Part shown: piece by piece, positions 59,287-64,000 of the stretch
Layout: each line of letters starts with the position of its first letter
Position numbering within the stretch: the first letter of the stretch is position 1
NCBI GenBank assembly: GCA_028752905.1
Contig: JAQNBH010000015.1
Coordinates: 37,287,424 to 37,351,423, forward strand
Direction: 5' to 3'
Origin: Cladorhizidae sp. MBARI D1340-BT2
Lineage: Eukaryota; Porifera; Demospongiae; Poecilosclerida; Cladorhizidae
DNA: 64,000 nt
Translations under genes and position numbers: made by a program
The notes under the pieces: generated by a model
Databases searched by the model: none
What the model was told of the DNA's origin: nothing
What the model saw: the letters and a program-made list of their open reading frames with translations, nothing else

Positions 59287-59423
59287 GCTGCTGCTTGCTA
59301 ATGCCTTGCAAGACCCTTTACCAAATCGATGTTGGGTTAAATGTCGAACAATTTAGTGCGCACCAGCACGTTAGCACTGTATGCAAACGATTTAGTGCGC
59401 ACCAATATTAAACGTTAGCTTCA
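59287..59423. promoter_or_regulatory. Putative bidirectional promoter, 137 bp
   Basis: Only 137 bp separates the two divergent ATGs. It contains a perfect 15-bp direct repeat ATTTAGTGCGCACCA (59351-59365, 59390-59404), each followed by CGTTAGC (59369-59375, 59413-59419). No TATA box is seen. The repeat is a candidate shared factor site or the start region; regulatory role is inferred from position. Confidence 0.5.
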
Positions 59424-60431
59424 ATGGATAGCACTGCGGCTTCTCAAGATGTTATTGTACCCAAGCCCTTATGGGAACCAAGACATGAGTGGGAGTCCAG
59501 AATAAAATTTGTTGAAGATAATATCGCTGATTATGGTCTTGATAAGGCCATTAACCTTTCTCTGGTTTGGGCCAATATGAATTTCCTTGGCTGTAGTTAT
59601 CCGTCAGGGACAGAACATTTGGTCAAGCATTATCCACTACCTTCTCTTGAAGAACTGAGTCAAAGAAGAAAGGAATTCTCCAAAGTGTCTACTAAGCCTA
59701 AGGCCCAATTTGCAGAAGTGAGTGCCCTTCTCTCATCTGCTCATAGCCAGAGTAGCATCAAGGCCACTCACCCCCAGATACAGACTATTGCCAATGAGTT
59801 GTGTGTCTGCAAGGAGTGCATAGGCAGCACGAAGGACAAGAGCGAGAGCTACTCTAGAATGGGAATGGAGATCCTAGAATGCTATAAGAAACACGAAACT
59901 AGTTTCACACATAATCTGACACAGAAGCCAAACCAGCAGGAAATATGGACTCTGACACTGAATGGTGAGGTGGTGCTGGAGAGCAAGGAGAATGTCTCGC
60001 GTCTCTTGGAGGAGTTTGTAAAACTTGTTCACAACTGGCAAGAGGCTAACCAGAAACCTCCATGCCCTTCTCTGGTTAAGGAGCAGGAGGCAGACATTTC
60101 TGGATCTTCTTATTCTGATCAGCAGCTGGAACAAAGTCACGGTGGGGGGTATGGACACCAGGGAAGTGGGGGTTATCAGGGAGGTGGAGGTTACCAGGGA
60201 CGTGGAGGTTACCGAGGAGGTGGAGGTTACCAGGGAGGTGGAAGTTACCAGGGAGGTGGGGGTAATCACGGAGGTGGAGGTTACCAGGGAGGTGGAGGAT
60301 ACCAGAGAGGTGGAGGTTATCAGAGAGGTGGAGGACACCAGGGAGGTGGAGGTTACCAAGGCAACACTAACCAGCACCAACAAAGATCTGATCCAAGAGG
60401 AAGGAACTACTCCCAAGGCCAACATTACTAA
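59424..60431 (+). CDS. XTBD-domain (XRN2-binding) protein with Gly/Tyr/Gln-rich tail, 335 aa
   Basis: Single exon from ATG at 59424 to TAA at 60431. Residues 15-80 hold W17, then NLSLVWANMNFLGCSYP (44-60), the core of the XTBD domain found in CDKN2AIP, CDKN2AIPNL and NKRF, which bind the nuclear 5'-3' exoribonuclease XRN2. Residues about 120-215 are a mixed helical/strand region of unknown fold. From about 235 to 320 the chain is low-complexity GGGYQ/GGYRG repeats (more than ten), like RNA-binding RGG/YGG tails. AATAAA at 60639-60644 is a likely polyadenylation signal. The start is the first ATG after stops. The domain call is strong; the tail differs from vertebrate members, so orthology to a named gene is not assigned. 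Confidence 0.8.
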   Translation: MDSTAASQDVIVPKPLWEPRHEWESRIKFVEDNIADYGLDKAINLSLVWANMNFLGCSYPSGTEHLVKHYPLPSLEELSQRRKEFSKVSTKPKAQFAEVSALLSSAHSQSSIKATHPQIQTIANELCVCKECIGSTKDKSESYSRMGMEILECYKKHETSFTHNLTQKPNQQEIWTLTLNGEVVLESKENVSRLLEEFVKLVHNWQEANQKPPCPSLVKEQEADISGSSYSDQQLEQSHGGGYGHQGSGGYQGGGGYQGRGGYRGGGGYQGGGSYQGGGGNHGGGGYQGGGGYQRGGGYQRGGGHQGGGGYQGNTNQHQQRSDPRGRNYSQGQHY

Positions 60432-61469
60432 ATCTATATGTACAGTTAAGTATAGCCTCTTTATTACAGCCATTTTAAAACTTATTTTTATTTTATGCTG
60501 GAAAATATAATTGCAACTATATCTATCCTATATTATACGAGTTTTCTACACACTTCAGCATGAATATTGATCAGCATTTTGCACTTGGGTAGATATTTAG
60601 CTGACTTAATTTACACGCTCAAATTTTGGCTATATAGGAATAAAGGGTGATGTTATATAATGTACTTTAATTATGTATATATATATTATATATACATAAT
60701 TAAAGTACATTCATCTAAGTTGCCACGTCCCAAAGTGCCCAGGACAGAGGCAGAGTGCCCTCTCTGCTTAGCCACAGAAATCTTCTGTAGGAGGTACTTG
60801 TGCTTTCTCCTTTCATGTCACTGTCTCGCACAGCAGTTCTTGAGCAAATCCACTGACCTAGAGCCCACAACACCAGCAGTCTGGCACTTATATATAGTAT
60901 GGTTCTAATCCAAGTTAGAATATTTGTCCTTCTTGTTGAGAGCATGCCATAATATATATATATATACGTGTGTGTGAGGGTGTACAGGTATCGGGGTATA
61001 CTGCATCGTCACACTATCAGGATTTTTTCTGTGATGCCTGTGAGCCCAGATGATTTCAGATTTGAGGGAACATGAACAGAGGACATTGCCCTGCTTCTGC
61101 ATTACATGTATGTTGACAGCCTTTACTCAAGCGACATCAGAGTAGCCAAACCACCAATTTCCACAATTGTGGCAAGAAGATAGCCTACACAGAGTATCTC
61201 CAAATAACTCCACAAAAACTGACAGTGTAAACGGACACTAACAGAGGAGATAGAGCATTCAGCCAGGCACCAGTCTCCTTGGCTGAAGCAGCCATAAGGC
61301 ATGCCCTGGAAGCAGCATCTGGGGCATCATCTAAAGATTATCTGCAGCAAAAGATCTTGGGGTGATCGCAGGCCTTCCTGCTTGGCCCAAAGGAGGAGGG
61401 CACAGCCAAACCTTCTGACTGATTCTACTGCAAACTGACATGGGACACGGTTGAAGTTGAGAATCATAA
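60432..61469. other. 3' flank and spacer
   Basis: AT-rich, no recognised gene. Includes the palindrome at 60659-60711 and an ATAT run at about 60951-60966. Several short frames look random. Confidence 0.5.
60659..60711. repeat. 53-bp AT-rich palindrome
   Basis: Arms AATGTACTTTAATTATGTAT and the complement ending GTACATT pair around 60685. It begins 15 bp after the AATAAA of the XTBD gene. Could be a hairpin near the transcript end or a small MITE. Confidence 0.8.
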
Positions 61470-63010
61470 TGGTGGACAGAAGGAGGGAGCTGCACTGCTC
61501 TCCTAACCCAGACCACATGACCTCACTGGCAGAAGGAGGGAGCTGCATTGCTCTCCTAATACCATGACCACCTGACCTCACTGGCAGAAGGAGGGAGCTG
61601 CACTGCTCTCCTAACCCAGACCACATGACCTCACTGGCAGAAGGAGGGAGCTGCACTGCTCTCCTAACCCAGACCACATGACCTCACTGGCAGAAGGAGG
61701 GAGCTGCTGCTCTCCTAATACCAATACCACCTGACCTCACTGGCAGAAGGAGGGAGCTGCACTGCTCTCCTAACCCAGACCACATGGGAGCTGCATTGCT
61801 CTCCTAATACCATGACCACATGACCTCACTGTCAGAAGGAGGGAGCTGCTGCTCTTCTAACCCAGACCACATGACCTCACTGGCAGAAGGAGGGAGCTGC
61901 ACTGCTCTCCTAATACCATGACCACCTGACCTCACTGGCAGAAGGAGGGAGCTGCTGCTCCTAACCCAGACCACATTACCTCACTGGCAGAAGGAGGGAG
62001 CTGCATTGCTCTCCTAATACCATGACCACCTGACCTCACTGGCAGAAGGAGGGAGCTGCTGCTCTCCTAACCCAGACCACCTGACCTCACTGGCAGAAGG
62101 AGGGAGCTGCACTGCTCTCCTAATACCATGACCACCTGACCTCACTGGCAGAAGGAGGGAGCTGCACTGCTCTCCTAACCCAGACCACATGGGAGCTGCA
62201 TTGCTCTCCTAATACCATGACCACATGACCTCACTGTCAGAAGGAGGGAGCTGCTGCTCTTCTAACCCAGACCACATGACCTCACTGGCAGAAGGAGGGA
62301 GCTGCACTGCTCTCCTAATACCATGACCACCTAACCTCACTGGCAGAAGGAGGGAGCTGCTGCTCCTAACCCAGACCACATTACCTCACTGGCAGAAGGA
62401 GGGAGCTGCATTGCTCTCCTAATACCATGACCACCTGACCTCACTGGCAGAAGGAGGGAGCTGCTGCTCTCCTAACCCAGACCACCTGACCTCACTGGCA
62501 GAAGGAGGGAGCTGCACTGCTCTCCTAATACCATGACCACCTGACCTCACTGGCAGAAGGAGGGAGCTGCACTGCTCTCCTAACCCAGACCACATGGGAG
62601 CTGCATTGCTCTCCTAATACCATGACCACATGACCTCACTGTCAGAAGGAGGGAGCTGCTGCTCTTCTAACCCAGACCACATGACCTCACTGGCAGAAGG
62701 AGGGAGCTGCACTGCTCTCCTAATACCATGACCACCTGACCTCACTGGCAGAAGGAGGGAGCTGCTGCTCCTAACCCAGACCACATTACCTCACTGGCAG
62801 AAGGAGGGAGCTGCATTGCTCTCCTAATACCATGACCACCTGACCTCACTGGCAGAAGGAGGGAGCTGCTGCTCTCCTAACCCAGACCACATGACCTCAC
62901 TGGCAGAAGGAGGGAGCTTCACTGCTCTCCTAATACCATGACCACCTGACCTCACTGGCAGAAGGAGGGAGCTGCACTGCTCTCCTAATACCATGACCAC
63001 CTGACCTCCC
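61470..63010. repeat. Minisatellite with 405-bp higher-order repeat
   Basis: Basic unit about 50-55 bp (CTCACTGGCAGAAGGAGGGA, GCTGCACTGCTCTCCTAA, then CCCAGACCACATGAC or TACCATGACCACCTGAC). The fused variant CACATGGGAG occurs at 61781, 62186 and 62591, exactly 405 bp apart, with the same ordered subunits between. Confidence 0.95.
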
Positions 63011-64000
63011 TGGCAGAAGAAGGAGGATCTTTCACAACAGACAACATCAAATCCCAGTTTGGCATTGTATTATTCGGATTCATCTCTAGGAAGAGCCTGG
63101 ACTGCTGCTTCAACATCACCTTGGTTGCCACCAGTTATCCAGGAGAAATGAGCTGTGCCATGTGTTCCATCATCCTTCCCCACCATCACCTTTGAAAGAG
63201 ATGATAGGCCTAATACCTCCCAACTTCTATGAGCAACAAACTTATACATCACTGGCACACTGAGGGTGGAACATTCTTAACCTTTTTGTTAGTAAAAGAT
63301 AGGGCATTTAGGAGAACTTGACTGCCTGTTTGGGCTGGAGGATCACACACCATATCCTTTAGGTATTTTGAGACTGTTTTGGCAATTCCTACCTTTGTCA
63401 CATCAACAGCATGAGAGCCCTCTGAGGGAGATGGGATCAAGGAATCCGATTACCAGAGAGGGGAGTGGGGTGGGGGGGGGGGGGGGGGGGGGGGCACTTT
63501 CTTATCAGCCATATTATCAACTAGCTCCCCTCAAATTTTCCTCCAACTTTGACAAGGAAGCAAGATGATCCTGTGAACAGTTCTGCGGGGATGACATGGA
63601 GCTTGAGTAGGAGCAGGTTGATGACTTGGGACTTGGTTTGTCTTTTTTTTCAGGAAGCTGCTCATTCACTGCTGAGAAGAGACATTCTGCAACTTGCTGA
63701 AATAAGCATGACCATGAAGGGTAGCCATTACCTCTAAGATTGCTGCCAAATTCAAAGCTGCCTCTTCTCTCTCAAACTTCAGGATAATTATCGCTGAAGC
63801 CTAAATGGGAAGGGAATCTTGGGAGCTGGAGAATGGATACCTGCTGGCTGGAGTTTGCTTGGTGAAACAAATATATGACTGTGCCAGACAACATCAACCC
63901 CACAATGGGTCACTTCCAGCATCTTTATGGTCTCTATCTTCTTATTGCTGTTGTTGTTGTTATTACAAATTATTACTCTCATTATTATTAACTATTATAA
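63011..64000 (-). other. Coding-like but unrecognised segments
   Basis: Minus frames 63249-63440 (VDVTKVGIAKTVSKYLKDMV) and 63070-63258 (MYKFVAHRSWEVLGLSSLSK, then KDDGTHGTAHFSWITGGNQG) abut with a one-base frame change, so may be one broken ORF. Family not recognised. Plus strand has about 22 G at 63472-63493. A further minus frame at 63788-63982 is unrecognised. The window ends in ATT-rich sequence. Confidence 0.35.

Overview
The window reads as nuclear DNA of an animal, probably a non-bilaterian marine invertebrate such as a sponge. That placement is inference from small exons (43-174 nt) with GT..AG introns, the mix of animal-type transposons, and an animal gene pair; no single marker fixes the species. 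Open reading frames are a poor guide here. Most long ones lie in tandem repeats, where several frames stay open on both strands by default.

Layout. (1) 1-14.3 kb is a near-continuous run of unrelated minisatellites (units 24-78 bp). Among them are two well-formed minus-strand exons (7176-7277 and 2906-3043) that are phase-compatible and together read as most of a pleckstrin-homology (PH) domain; 13383-13439 is a weaker candidate exon. (2) 14.3-19.9 kb is a nested transposon: a hAT element inserted in a 68-bp repeat, carrying a Harbinger-like element that itself carries a piggyBac-like element, plus a separate pogo/Tigger copy. (3) 20-43 kb is retrotransposon and transposon debris: LINE reverse transcriptase and endonuclease pieces, Penelope, two hAT pseudogenes, a MITE, a 78-bp perfect palindrome, and a frame-broken capsid-like reading frame at 25.2-26.6 kb. 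Two long 29-bp arrays (37.6-41.6 kb) lie between an endonuclease piece and a reverse transcriptase piece of LINE type. (4) 44.2-59.3 kb is best explained as one minus-strand host gene resembling NEPRO (nucleolus and neural progenitor protein). It has small phase-compatible exons, and its large introns are mostly minisatellite. (5) At 59424 a plus-strand single-exon gene begins, 137 bp from the NEPRO-like start. It has an N-terminal XRN2-binding (XTBD) domain and a Gly/Tyr/Gln-rich tail. (6) 61.5-63.0 kb is a minisatellite with a 405-bp higher-order period, followed by a weakly coding end.

Together, the two clearest host genes are divergent neighbours that both point to nucleolar RNA processing. 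About 25 distinct tandem arrays cover roughly a third of the window (my estimate by adding array lengths). The transposons are broken copies; none looks autonomous.
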